Shown piece after piece: positions 39,508-47,704 of a DNA stretch of 64,000 nt. Numbering within the stretch: position 1 is the first letter of the stretch; each line of letters begins with the position of its first letter. The notes below the pieces were generated by a model that saw only the letters and a program-made list of their open reading frames with translations, did not search any database and was not told the origin of the DNA. A program made the translations under genes and the position numbers. Origin of the DNA: Miltoncostaea sp963823515 (GTDB lineage: Bacteria; Actinomycetota; Thermoleophilia; Miltoncostaeales; Miltoncostaeaceae). The stretch covers positions 372,001 through 436,000 of the forward strand of contig CAWGMB010000019.1 of the NCBI GenBank assembly GCA_963823515.1, read 5' to 3'.

Positions 39508-40559
39508 CCCCCGCCGCCGAGGTCGATGAGGGCGCTCGAGCGACCGTCGAGCGTGCTCGCGACCAGCCACAGCGCCTGCGGATTCACGCGCGGCGGCATC
39601 AGGATCCTCACCGAGCCGGCCCGGCCGCGCACGCCGCGTCCGACCTCGCGGCCGAGCGGATCGCCGCCCGTCAGGCCGGGAGTGCCGGTGCGCCGCCGTA
39701 GCGTGAGCGAGATCGGGGTCGAGCCGGGGACGATCGTGCCATCGGTGCGGCGCAGGGTCACGCCCACCCGGTCGCGGGGCGCGGGTCGGGCGATGCTGGG
39801 CCTTCCGGCGATGTATCCCACCCAGCAGGTGCGCTGGCGGGTGGAGCGGTTGGCGGCGGCGTCCGAGAGGCTGGCGCTGATCACGTAGAGACCCGGGGCG
39901 AGTGCCTGCCCGGCGGTATCGCGGCCGTTCCAGGCCCAGCGCGTCGGTTCGTCCGGCCGGACCGGACGCGCCCCGAGGCGGCGCACCGGCTCGCGGCCGT
40001 TGGGCCGCCTCGCCTCGAGGACCAGCGAGGCGGGGTCGTGCGAGGTGAAGGTCAGGCGACACTCGCCCGCGCCGGCGCGGGCGAGTGTCGCCGAGACCAC
40101 GGTCATCGCGGCGGGCCGCGGGGCGACGGTGTCGATCGTGATGTTGCGGGTGGTGTTGAACTGCTTGTCGCCCGAGCGCGCGCGCAGCTTGATGGCGTAG
40201 ACGCCGTCCGGCAGGCGCCGCCCCATGGCGTCGGTGCCGTCCCAGGCGGTGCTGAAGAAGCCGCGCTCCTGGGCGATGTCGTCGAGGAGCGCGACCACCG
40301 GCGCGCCGTCCTTGAGGATCTCGATCGTCACCCGGCTCGGTTCGTGCAGCCGGATGTTCACCCGCGCGGTGTCACGCCGGCCGTCGTCGTTCGGGCTGAA
40401 GAGGACGGTCGCCTGGAAACGGGTGACGATCGGCGGCGGCGTCGGGAACGCGAACGGCAGCAGGAAGATGCCGAGGGTCACCACGAACAGCACGAGCATG
40501 GTCGTGGCGACGACCGCGCGACGCGTGCGGTCGCGGCCGTCCGCAGGTGCGCTCGTCAT
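39504..40559 (-). CDS. membrane-anchored protein with FlgD-like Ig domains
   Basis: A 351-residue protein. One N-terminal membrane segment (VVATTMLVLFVVTLGIFLLP, about residues 16-36) leaves the rest outside. Residues about 45-145 and 155-245 each look like a FlgD/gliding-motility C-terminal Ig-like domain: the first has LFSPNDDGRRDTARVNIRL and WDGTDAMGRRLPDGVYAIKL, the second WNGRDTAGQALAPGLYVIS. These folds occur in extracellular assembly and adhesion proteins. The C-terminal ~100 residues are beta-rich and unassigned. It lies between a methyltransferase and the second ligase gene and could scaffold polysaccharide export or attachment. Confidence 0.75.
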   Translation of the reverse strand: MTSAPADGRDRTRRAVVATTMLVLFVVTLGIFLLPFAFPTPPPIVTRFQATVLFSPNDDGRRDTARVNIRLHEPSRVTIEILKDGAPVVALLDDIAQERGFFSTAWDGTDAMGRRLPDGVYAIKLRARSGDKQFNTTRNITIDTVAPRPAAMTVVSATLARAGAGECRLTFTSHDPASLVLEARRPNGREPVRRLGARPVRPDEPTRWAWNGRDTAGQALAPGLYVISASLSDAAANRSTRQRTCWVGYIAGRPSIARPAPRDRVGVTLRRTDGTIVPGSTPISLTLRRRTGTPGLTGGDPLGREVGRGVRGRAGSVRILMPPRVNPQALWLVASTLDGRSSALIDLGGGG

Positions 40560-40587
40560 CTGAGCCCGAATCCGCCGGATCTCGGGC

Positions 40588-41352
40588 TCAGAGGGCCCGG
40601 AACCCCAGGCAGATGTAGAAGCCGAATCGTCCGAGGGGGGTACGCGACATGGCCAGCTCGGCCCGCCGCGGGCCGGAGAACCGGTAGAGCCGGCCCAACT
40701 GCGAGCCGATGCGCCCGCCCGGCCGGAAGAAGATGCCGCGCCGCGAGATCGCCACGAGGCCCGCCGAGGCGGCGTGGCCCTCCAGGCTGCCCCAGGTCTG
40801 CCAGTTGTCGACCGGTGCGAGGCTCACCTTGATCCACGAGAGGCCGTGCTCGGCCAGCCAGCGCCGGGCCCCCGGCAGGCTGCGGCGGTTGGGGGTGGAG
40901 ATCACGAGCAGGCCGTTGGGCGCGAGCTGGGCGCGCAGGGCGGCGAGGCAGGCCCGCGGGTCCTCGAGGTGCTCGAGCACGTCGGTCAGCGCGATCAGGT
41001 CGAACGGCCCCTCGGGCGGCTCGTACGCGCTGCCCACCACGGCGGTCAGGCGGTCTCCGGCGCCGATCTCCGCAAGGCGCCGGCGCGCGTGCTCGACCGA
41101 CTCGGGCGAGAGGTTGACGCCGACCCCCGAGAAGCCGCGCTCGGCCAGGCGCTCCAGTAGGAAGCCGGTTCCGCAGCCGATGTCGAGCACCCGGCCGCCC
41201 GGCGTCGCGTAGCGCTCGATCGTCTCGAGGTTCAGGGCCATGCGGCTCTGGAGGTGCCAGTTGCGGTCCTCCACCGCCACCAGCCGCGGCGCCAGGCGGT
41301 CGTAGTAGGCCTGGACCTGATCCAGGCGGGTCTCGTCTCGGTCGTCGCTCAC
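40588..41352 (-). CDS. class I SAM-dependent methyltransferase
   Basis: A 254-residue methyltransferase. Motif I is VLDIGCGTGFLLERLAERGF, then GVGVNLSPESVEHARRRL, and the motif around FDLIALTDVLEHLEDP is of the UbiE/Methyltransf_11 type. GTG 41352 overlaps the glycoside-hydrolase stop (GTGA); an ATG three codons earlier is an alternative. The C-terminal part (GRIGSQLGRLYRFSGPRRAE) is unlike well-known families. It could O-methylate a sugar or polyprenol-linked intermediate; the substrate is not deducible. Confidence 0.82.
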   Translation of the reverse strand: MSDDRDETRLDQVQAYYDRLAPRLVAVEDRNWHLQSRMALNLETIERYATPGGRVLDIGCGTGFLLERLAERGFSGVGVNLSPESVEHARRRLAEIGAGDRLTAVVGSAYEPPEGPFDLIALTDVLEHLEDPRACLAALRAQLAPNGLLVISTPNRRSLPGARRWLAEHGLSWIKVSLAPVDNWQTWGSLEGHAASAGLVAISRRGIFFRPGGRIGSQLGRLYRFSGPRRAELAMSRTPLGRFGFYICLGFRAL

Positions 41353-42467
41353 GGTGCCCATCCTGGCGGCGGTGGATTCGCGGCGGCCTGCGCCGCGAAG
41401 CGGTCGTAGGAGGGCTTTCGGGTGCCATCCCCGCGCAGCAGCCCCCCGGTCCAGAACGGATTGTCCTGGAAGTTGAACCACGTCACCACCTGAACCCGAG
41501 GGTTCCGGCCGGCGGCGACGACGGTCTCATCGACCCATCTGGCCTGCTGGGCCTCGCTCACGAAGTAACGGTGAAAACGGTTGTACGACGTGTGGTACCC
41601 CGTCTCCGTGACATGGATCGGTGCTCCCCGCGCAAGCCTATCCACCTGCCGGACGGCCCGCGCCACGGTGTTCCAGGACGGGACGAAGAACGCCTTCAGC
41701 GGGCTTCCGAGCGGGTAGAGGTGGAGGCTCCAGGCATCGATCGGCGGCCCCTCGTTGGCGACGAGGCGGGTGAAGTCGAGGCTGCCGACCGCAGCTGCTC
41801 CGCCCTTCGGGCACCGCTTCGGCGAGCGGCCGGCCGGGCCCGTGACCCCTCCGATCACCTGGGCCGCCGGGTTGGCGGCGTGGATCTCGCGATAGGCGGC
41901 GGCGAGCAGCGCGGCGTAGGCGCGCGGCGACACCAGCAGGGCGCGGCGGCCCCTCTGGCGGCACTGCGGCATCCAGAACCCGGGAAGATTGGGCTCGTTC
42001 CACACCTCGATGCGACGCACCTGGGGCAGCAGGCCCCCGCGCGGATCGGGGAAGGTCCCCGAGTAGCGCCGCGCGATGGCGCCCGCGAAGCGGGCGCCAT
42101 CGGCCGCGCGCGGCGCGGCCGTGCGCGCGCCGCTGCGCGACGCCCATGCCGGGGTGAGGTAGAAGTCGAGCATCGTCGTGATCCCGCGTGCGGCCAGGCC
42201 GCGCACGATCTCGTCGTAGCGGCTCCAGTCGTAGGCCGGATCGGCCGGATCGCGCGCATCGGCGGGCCTCGTGGGCGCGACCTCGCGCCAGAGGACGTTG
42301 ACGCGGGTCACCTTCACGCCGGTCGCAGCCAGGTTGTCGAGCCGGGCATCCAGAGCGGCCCCCCGGACGTTGACCAGGTCGTCGTCCTGCAACGACACGA
42401 TCGGCGCGCCGAGGCCGGGCACGGCCGCGAGGGCCGCCATGAGGACGGCGGCGAGGAGGGTCCTCAT
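41349..42467 (-). CDS. secreted clan GH-A glycoside hydrolase-like protein
   Basis: A 372-residue protein with a signal peptide (MRTLLAAVLMAALAAVPGLG). It shows the (beta/alpha)8 clan-A pattern: VTRVNVLWREVAPTRP after the first strand, the acid/base motif VEVWNEPN-like IEVWNEPNLP with E158, and the nucleophile strand HVTETGYHTS with E288. Both catalytic glutamates are therefore present. It resembles GH39/GH5-type proteins found in polysaccharide loci, where a hydrolase may trim or release polymer. ATG 42467 overlaps the upstream gene's stop (ATGA). Confidence 0.8.
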   Translation of the reverse strand: MRTLLAAVLMAALAAVPGLGAPIVSLQDDDLVNVRGAALDARLDNLAATGVKVTRVNVLWREVAPTRPADARDPADPAYDWSRYDEIVRGLAARGITTMLDFYLTPAWASRSGARTAAPRAADGARFAGAIARRYSGTFPDPRGGLLPQVRRIEVWNEPNLPGFWMPQCRQRGRRALLVSPRAYAALLAAAYREIHAANPAAQVIGGVTGPAGRSPKRCPKGGAAAVGSLDFTRLVANEGPPIDAWSLHLYPLGSPLKAFFVPSWNTVARAVRQVDRLARGAPIHVTETGYHTSYNRFHRYFVSEAQQARWVDETVVAAGRNPRVQVVTWFNFQDNPFWTGGLLRGDGTRKPSYDRFAAQAAANPPPPGWAP

Positions 42468-43531
42468 CGCACCCGCCCCAGCCGGACGACGCCGACGCGT
42501 GCGCCGCGCCGGGTCCTGCGCTCGATCCACGCCAGTCGCCGCCCGTCGACGGCCACGGCGTCGACGGTCCTTCGGGAGGTCGTCACGATGCGCAGGGTCC
42601 CGCGCCGCGCGGCCAGCACCCGCCGGCCGTCGGCGATCGCGACCGCCCCGCGGCCGAGCGCCACCCGCGGCAGCCGGGCCCCCCGCCAGACCCTCACCGC
42701 GCGCGGCGCCGACGTCTCGTCGATCCGCACGACGGCCACCCCCCGGCCCACCCGCACGGCGGCTGCGAAGAGCCGGGGGGAGCCCCACACCCGGATGGCG
42801 CGTCCCGGCAGGCGTACGGGGATCGCGGCCGCGCCGTCGCGCTGGAGCTGGAAGGTGGTGCGAGCCGCCGGGTCGACCCAGCCGACCGCCGTCGGCGAGA
42901 GGGCGGCAAGGCCCGCGATGGTGGCGCCGGCGATCGCCCCGGGGGGCGGCGCCCCGGCGCCCGAGGGGTCGGCGACCCGGAGGACCGGCGGGCCGTCGGC
43001 CCCCCGTTGCAGGAACCGCACCGATCCGAGCGGTCCTCGGGACGCGGCGATCGTGATCGGGGCGGTCGGGCGACCGTCGCTCTCGATGACCGTCTCCACG
43101 TCGTCGGCGGTGCAGCAGAGGATCACCGGCGGCGCGAAGCGCCGGGATCCGGGCGCCATCACGAAGCCGCCGTCGCCCGTCGGGGAGAGCGAGCCGGGCG
43201 CCATGGCGGCGATGCTCGTGCGCACCGAGACGGAGGCGTCCGGGGTTCCCGTGAAGCGGGTGGAAGCGCGGTTGAGCGGCGCCCGGAACGTCTCGGCGCG
43301 GTAGTAGTCGAAGCGCCGGGCGCCCGCGGGCGAGCCCGGGATCCGCGCCGGGTCAACGCGCACCGTCGCGGCCTCGGTCCAAAGCAGGCGATCGCCGCTG
43401 AACGCCATGACGCGGGCGCTCCAGCCGTCGACCGTGAGGGTGCGCGAGGCGCCCAGCGCCGTCGGGGCGCCCGCGGCGGCGATCGCCGCCGCGCTCAGCG
43501 CGAGGGCGGCCCAGTGCCTCCGGCCCCTCAC
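42464..43531 (-). CDS. secreted beta-propeller-like protein of unknown function
   Basis: A 355-residue protein with a signal peptide (HWAALALSAAAIAAAGAPTA, cleavage near ALG-AS). The mature protein is beta-rich with short repeating blade-like units such as RVLAARRGTLRIVT and RLAWIERRTRRGARVG, and one CC pair (VILCCTADD). No catalytic motif or named family was recognised. GTG 43531 overlaps the stop of the LLM oxidoreductase gene (GTGA), and the glycoside hydrolase follows with another four-base overlap. It probably works outside the cell together with the hydrolase. Confidence 0.65.
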   Translation of the reverse strand: MRGRRHWAALALSAAAIAAAGAPTALGASRTLTVDGWSARVMAFSGDRLLWTEAATVRVDPARIPGSPAGARRFDYYRAETFRAPLNRASTRFTGTPDASVSVRTSIAAMAPGSLSPTGDGGFVMAPGSRRFAPPVILCCTADDVETVIESDGRPTAPITIAASRGPLGSVRFLQRGADGPPVLRVADPSGAGAPPPGAIAGATIAGLAALSPTAVGWVDPAARTTFQLQRDGAAAIPVRLPGRAIRVWGSPRLFAAAVRVGRGVAVVRIDETSAPRAVRVWRGARLPRVALGRGAVAIADGRRVLAARRGTLRIVTTSRRTVDAVAVDGRRLAWIERRTRRGARVGVVRLGRVR

Positions 43532-44676
43532 GCGGCCGCGACGCTCCCGGAGCGCAGCGCGGTGACCGCGTCGGCCAGCAGCGCCTCGCTCGCGGCGGCC
43601 ATGCCCGGCGAGGCGAGCGGGGTCATGTTGGTGAGCTGGACGTGCCGGGCGCCTTCGGCGGTGAAGCGGGCGACCGTGGCCGCGATGTCGTCGGGCGTGC
43701 CGTGGATGACCGTGTCGCGCACCACCTCCACGGGCACGGCCTCGGCCAGCGCGAGGGCCTCCGCGCGGCCGTAGGTCGTCGGCAGGAACGAGGTGAGGCC
43801 GAAGGCCCCTTCGCCCAGCGGATGCTCGGCCCCGCGGGCCGCGAAGGCCTCCGCCGGACGGGTCAGGGCGATGAAGCGCATCAGCAGCGACCCGTCGATC
43901 GCGCGCAGGGCCTCCTCGCGGCTCTCGGCGATCACGATCCGTGCGTACAGGCCGGGGGTCACCGCCCCGGGCTCGCGGCCCGCGGCGGTCGCCGCCGCGC
44001 GGACGGCGGCGAGCATCCGTGCGTACTCGTCCGGGTCGGTGGCCAGCGGAAGCCAGCCGTCGGCTCGCCTGCCGGTCATCGCGAGGCCCTTGGGCCGGTG
44101 CGCGGCCACCCAGACGGGAGGCGGACCGCCCGGCAGCGGCTCCAGTCCGAGGCAGCCCTGGGTCACCCGGAAGTGGTCGCCGGTGAAGTCGACCGGGTCC
44201 GGGCTCTCCATCAGCAGGCGCAGGAGGGCGAGGCCCTCGTCGAGCCGCGCCAGCGGGCGCCGGTTGGTCATCCCGAAGGGCGCCAGGTTCAGCACCTCGC
44301 CGGAGCCCACGCCGAGCATGAAGCGCCCGCCCGACAGGTGGTCGAGGGTCAGCGCGGTCTGGGCGACCGAGACCGGGTGGCGGCGAACCAGGTCGGTCAC
44401 CCCGATGCCGAGGCGGATGTCCGTGGTCACGCCCGCGGCGGCCGCCACCACGGGGACCGGGTCGAACCACACGTGCGGGCTGCGCTGCCCGGCGGCGGCC
44501 TGGGGCACGAGGTCGGGCGTCCAGATGGACGAGGGGAACCAGTGGAGCAGGTGGTCGGCCCACCAGATCGCGTCGAATCCCTGGTCCTCCCGGCGTCTCG
44601 CGGAGGCGAGGGCGGCGTCGGCGGGGGGCCGCACGGCTCCCATGGCCGACAGCTCGAGGCGCACGGGCTGCGACAT
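43528..44676 (-). CDS. LLM-class (F420-dependent type) flavin oxidoreductase
   Basis: A 382-residue luciferase-like monooxygenase/F420-reductase fold. Features include GFDAIWWADHLLHWFPSS, RLGIGVTDLVRRHPVSVAQ, ALTLDHLSGGRFMLGVGSGE, and PVWVAAHRPKGLAMTGRRAD, of the F420-dependent glucose-6-phosphate dehydrogenase/Mer kind. ATG 44676 is chosen; TAGGTT lies seven bases upstream (44684-44689). It begins the 13-gene polysaccharide run. Whether the cofactor is F420 or FMN, and the substrate, are not certain; oxidation or reduction of a sugar or lipid intermediate is inference from context. Confidence 0.82.
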   Translation of the reverse strand: MSQPVRLELSAMGAVRPPADAALASARRREDQGFDAIWWADHLLHWFPSSIWTPDLVPQAAAGQRSPHVWFDPVPVVAAAAGVTTDIRLGIGVTDLVRRHPVSVAQTALTLDHLSGGRFMLGVGSGEVLNLAPFGMTNRRPLARLDEGLALLRLLMESPDPVDFTGDHFRVTQGCLGLEPLPGGPPPVWVAAHRPKGLAMTGRRADGWLPLATDPDEYARMLAAVRAAATAAGREPGAVTPGLYARIVIAESREEALRAIDGSLLMRFIALTRPAEAFAARGAEHPLGEGAFGLTSFLPTTYGRAEALALAEAVPVEVVRDTVIHGTPDDIAATVARFTAEGARHVQLTNMTPLASPGMAAASEALLADAVTALRSGSVAAA

Positions 44677-45173
44677 GGCGGCCAACCTACTCCGTGGGCC
44701 CCGGGGGGTCGACGCCCGCGGGTTTAGCGCCCTCGACGCACCGACCTCCCACATGCGTGGAGATCAGGGCGACAAGATGACCCCTCGCCGGGGCCATTTC
44801 GCGTCCGCTCCTCCGGGCTTCGCCCGGGGTACGTCGCGGTCAACCAATCACACTGGTGCCCCGACGAGACGCAGGCTTCGAACTCCACCCCTCAACACCG
44901 CGAACCCGGCACGCCGCGGGCGCGCAACTCTGCGCGGCGATGAAACCCGAAGGGCTCCCCTGGGGGTTTCGATCCATCTCACGCCACCCGGGCGCCCACC
45001 ACGCCCACGCGCCGTGGCACCACGCGAGCAACCGACCGGGCGTTGGATCCGGCACCGTCCCATGTGGGCGTCCCAGGGGTGGAATCGTCTGGGTGTTTCG
45101 ACGGCCGTCCCCGGCGCAAGCCGGTGCCGTCAGGCGTCGACGCACGTCCTGGGAGAGCGCACCGTCGACTCAC
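44677..45173 (-). ncRNA. long non-coding gap with stable hairpins, possible structured RNA or leader
   Basis: About 500 bases without a credible gene, in a region where most genes overlap. It is less GC-rich than its neighbours. Read on the minus strand, it contains a GAAACCC/GGGTTTC stem (44942-44970), a CCGGGC-GAA-GCCCGG hairpin (44813-44827) and an eight-pair stem around GGCGA (44777-44797). An eight-pair long-range match (CGGCACCG with CGGTGCCG) joins the segments near 45125 and 45052. No signature of RNase P RNA, tmRNA, SRP RNA, T-box or a common riboswitch was recognised. It may be an independent small RNA, a long leader of the polysaccharide operon, or a remnant. RNA status is inference; strand follows the surrounding operons. 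Confidence 0.35.
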
Positions 45174-45662
45174 CTACGCCGAGTGATCCCCTCCGTGAAG
45201 CTGCGAGGCCGCGTGGGCGGCGATCGCGGCGACGACCCCCCAGCCGTCGCGTGCGCCGCCCGGGGAGCCGGGCAGGTTGACGATCAGCGTGGCTCCGCGG
45301 ACGCCGGCGACCCCGCGCGAGAGCATCGCGTGGGGCGTCACGGCCAGCGATCGCGCGCGCAGGGCTTCGGCGATCCCCGGCACGAGGCGCTCGCAGGCGG
45401 CCGAGGTCGCCTCGGGGGTGCGGTCGCGCGGACCGATGCCCGTGCCGCCGGTCGTGAGGATCAGGTCCGGCGCGCCGGACCCGGTGCTGAGCGCGGCGAG
45501 CAGGGCCGTCAGCGCCTCCGGGTCGTCCGGCACCAACTCGCGGCGGACAACCTGCGCGCCGCCCGCCTCCACGGCCTCGGCGAGCGCGGGACCGGAGGCG
45601 TCGGGGCGCTCACCGCGCGCCGAGCGGTCCGACACCGTGATGACGGCGACGCGCAGGCTCAC
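45174..45662 (-). CDS. MoaB/Mog-family molybdopterin adenylyltransferase
   Basis: A 162-residue MPT-binding protein. Family motifs are VAVITVSDRSARGERPDASG, LILTTGGTGIGPRDRTPEAT, and IVNLPGSPGGARDG near the end. Mog/MoaB enzymes adenylate molybdopterin before metal insertion in molybdenum cofactor synthesis. GTG start overlaps the moaC stop (GTGA), so the two are coupled. No other Moco genes are in the window. Confidence 0.9.
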   Translation of the reverse strand: MSLRVAVITVSDRSARGERPDASGPALAEAVEAGGAQVVRRELVPDDPEALTALLAALSTGSGAPDLILTTGGTGIGPRDRTPEATSAACERLVPGIAEALRARSLAVTPHAMLSRGVAGVRGATLIVNLPGSPGGARDGWGVVAAIAAHAASQLHGGDHSA

Positions 45663-46135
45663 GCGCCGGGCGCCGGGCCCTTGGTCTTCTCGAGCAGGCG
45701 GATGCCGTCGATGACGACCTCCTCGTCGATGCCCTTCACGAGGTCGTAGACGTTGAGCGCCGCCACGGACACCGCCGTCAGGGCCTCCATCTCGACACCG
45801 GTGCGTGCGGTGGTCTCGACCTCGGCCCGGATGCGGACCTCGCCGGCGCCGGCGTCGATCTCCACCTCCACGCCGACCCGGTCGATCGGCAGTGGGTGGC
45901 AGAGGGCGATCAGCTCGGATGTGCGCTTGGCGGCCATGATCCCCGTGACGCGGGCGACGGCCGCCGCGTCGCCCTTGGGGAGCTCCCCGTCGGACATCGC
46001 GCGGGCGGTTGCGGGTGCCATCCGCACGGTGCCCTGGGCGACGGCGCGTCGCAGGATCGGCGGCTTGTGGCCCACGCCGACCATCCGCGCCTCACCGCGG
46101 GCGTCGAGGTGGGTGAGGCCCGGCTCGTCGCTCAG
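45659..46135 (-). CDS. moaC: cyclic pyranopterin monophosphate synthase MoaC, probable CTG start
   Basis: A 158-residue MoaC that converts the GTP-derived intermediate made by MoaA into cyclic pyranopterin monophosphate. The active-site segment GIMAAKRTSELIALCHPLP and the strand EVETTARTGVEMEALTAVSV are intact. Similarity starts at LTHLDARGEARMVGVGHKP. The only plausible initiator giving a full N-terminus is CTG 46135 (L/M-SDEPG), which overlaps the GT20 stop as CTGA. An ATG further inside would remove conserved residues, and a farther upstream start would run deep into the GT20 gene. Confidence 0.88.
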   Translation of the reverse strand: MSDEPGLTHLDARGEARMVGVGHKPPILRRAVAQGTVRMAPATARAMSDGELPKGDAAAVARVTGIMAAKRTSELIALCHPLPIDRVGVEVEIDAGAGEVRIRAEVETTARTGVEMEALTAVSVAALNVYDLVKGIDEEVVIDGIRLLEKTKGPAPGA

Positions 46136-47625
46136 ACCCCGGCCCTCCGGCCGCGCCGGCGGTCGGCGGCGCGCTTGCGGGTGATGTCGTCCTGCTGGGC
46201 CTGCAACCACTTGCCGACGTCGTTCTCGCGCACGATCCGCTTGATCTCCTGGCCCCGGAAGGCGCGCTCGTCGTGCGGCATCGTGAGGGCCTGGTGGAGG
46301 GCCTCGGCCTGGGCGTCAACGTCGAACGGGTTGATCGTGATCGCGAACGAGCCGAGCTCCTCGTGCGCGCCCGCGTTCTCCGAGAGGATCAGCACGCCGT
46401 CGCGCTCGTTGACCAGGGGCGCCTCCTTGGCGATCAGGTTCATGCCGTCGAAGATCGGGTTGACCACGAGCACGTCGTAGTTCTTGTAGGCGGCGACGGC
46501 CCTGTGGATGTTGCTCTCGATCCGCAGGTCGATCGGCATCCAGTCCGGGGTGCCGTGCTTGAGGTTCACCTGGCTCACCACCTCCCGGATCTTGGCGAGG
46601 TACTCCACGTACTGCTCCACGTCCTGGCGGGTGGGCTGCAGGAGCGCGAAGAAGGTGATGTCCTCGAGGAACTCCGGGTGCCGGTCGAGGAAGACGTCGA
46701 ACGCCTTGAAGCCGCGCAGGGTGTTCTTCGAGAGGTCGGTCCGATCGACCCGCACCACCATGTACTGCCGCCGCCGTCGCAGCAGCGCGCCCTCCTCCTC
46801 CAGCGTCTGGGGCGTGCTCGCCAGCGCCTCGAACATCGGCGCGTTGACCGAGATCGGGTACGAGCGCACCCAGACGTCGCGCCCCTCCCAGCGAACCTGG
46901 CGCTTGGCGTAGTCGACCTGCAGGTCGAGCAGGTCCTCGCAGCAGAGCAGGAAGTTGCGCGAGTAGGAGTGGGTGTGGAAGGCGATCACGTCGTTGGCCA
47001 GCAGCCCGCGCAGGATGCCCTCGCGGATGTGCGGCGGCAGGATCCGCCAGTAGTCGGGCTGGCTCCACGGGATGTGGATGAAGTGATGGAGGAAGACGTC
47101 CGGGTGCGCCGCCCGGATCTGCTCCGGCGCCGTGTAGAGGTGGTAGTCGTGGAGCATCACGATGCGGTCCGGGTCCTCGTCGAGCTCCCGGTTGACCGCG
47201 ACGGCGAACGCCTGGTTGGCGGCGAGGTAGCCGTTGTCCCAGGCGTCGAGCTCCTCGCGCCGCACGTCGGGCGCGTTGCTGAGGTCCCAGAGGTAGTGCT
47301 GGATGAACCACAGCATCGGGTTGGCGACCACGTTGTAGTACTGGTGGTAGGTCTCGGGGTCGATCACGACGAAGCGCCCCTGGGTGTCGAGGCCGAGCCC
47401 CTCGAGCGGGAAGCTGCCGCCGTCGTAGTCGGCGGCGACGGCCTCGTCGGCCTCGGAGATCGCGGCCGACACCCAGAGGGCCGGTGTGTGCTCGACCAGC
47501 CCGAGCAGGGCCGTTACCAGGCCCCCGCCGCCGCGGGTCTGCTCCACCTCGCCGCCGGCCCCGTGGCCGAAGGTCACGGGGCCGCGATTGGACACCAGGA
47601 TCAGTGGGGATGGCCGTCTGCTCAC
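46132..47625 (-). CDS. otsA: GT20-family trehalose-6-phosphate synthase
   Basis: A 497-residue GT-B enzyme of the trehalose-6-phosphate synthase family, which joins UDP/ADP-glucose and glucose-6-phosphate. Landmarks are LILVSNRGPVTF and GGGGLVTALLGLVE, IVMLHDYHLYTAPEQIR, HIPWSQPDYWRILP, RVDRTDLSKNTLRGFKAF, and LVVNPIFDGMNLIAKEA with LSENAGAHEEL. The N-terminal half differs from E. coli OtsA, as in an actinobacterial subgroup, so a related product such as glucosylglycerol-phosphate is not excluded. GTG 47625 with GGAGCG upstream. The TGA overlaps the moaC CTG, an unusual pairing of trehalose and Moco genes. No OtsB is visible. Confidence 0.85.
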   Translation of the reverse strand: MSRRPSPLILVSNRGPVTFGHGAGGEVEQTRGGGGLVTALLGLVEHTPALWVSAAISEADEAVAADYDGGSFPLEGLGLDTQGRFVVIDPETYHQYYNVVANPMLWFIQHYLWDLSNAPDVRREELDAWDNGYLAANQAFAVAVNRELDEDPDRIVMLHDYHLYTAPEQIRAAHPDVFLHHFIHIPWSQPDYWRILPPHIREGILRGLLANDVIAFHTHSYSRNFLLCCEDLLDLQVDYAKRQVRWEGRDVWVRSYPISVNAPMFEALASTPQTLEEEGALLRRRRQYMVVRVDRTDLSKNTLRGFKAFDVFLDRHPEFLEDITFFALLQPTRQDVEQYVEYLAKIREVVSQVNLKHGTPDWMPIDLRIESNIHRAVAAYKNYDVLVVNPIFDGMNLIAKEAPLVNERDGVLILSENAGAHEELGSFAITINPFDVDAQAEALHQALTMPHDERAFRGQEIKRIVRENDVGKWLQAQQDDITRKRAADRRRGRRAGV

Positions 47626-47704
47626 CGAGAACGCTCCGGTCGGTCAGGATGTGCGGCGTGTCGGACTCTACGCCCACCCGCCGCGACCACGGCGGGCGCT
47701 GATC

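Noticed and set aside
44860..44900. tRNA- or tmRNA-like T-loop (GTTCGAA on the minus strand) in the non-coding gap.
   Set aside because: The flanking arms do not pair as a T-stem and no acceptor, anticodon arm or tmRNA tag sequence is present.
44840..45145. Short minus-strand open frame in the gap as a small protein.
   Set aside because: Composition rich in Trp, Arg, Pro and Cys without any domain, lower GC than real genes and no ribosome site.
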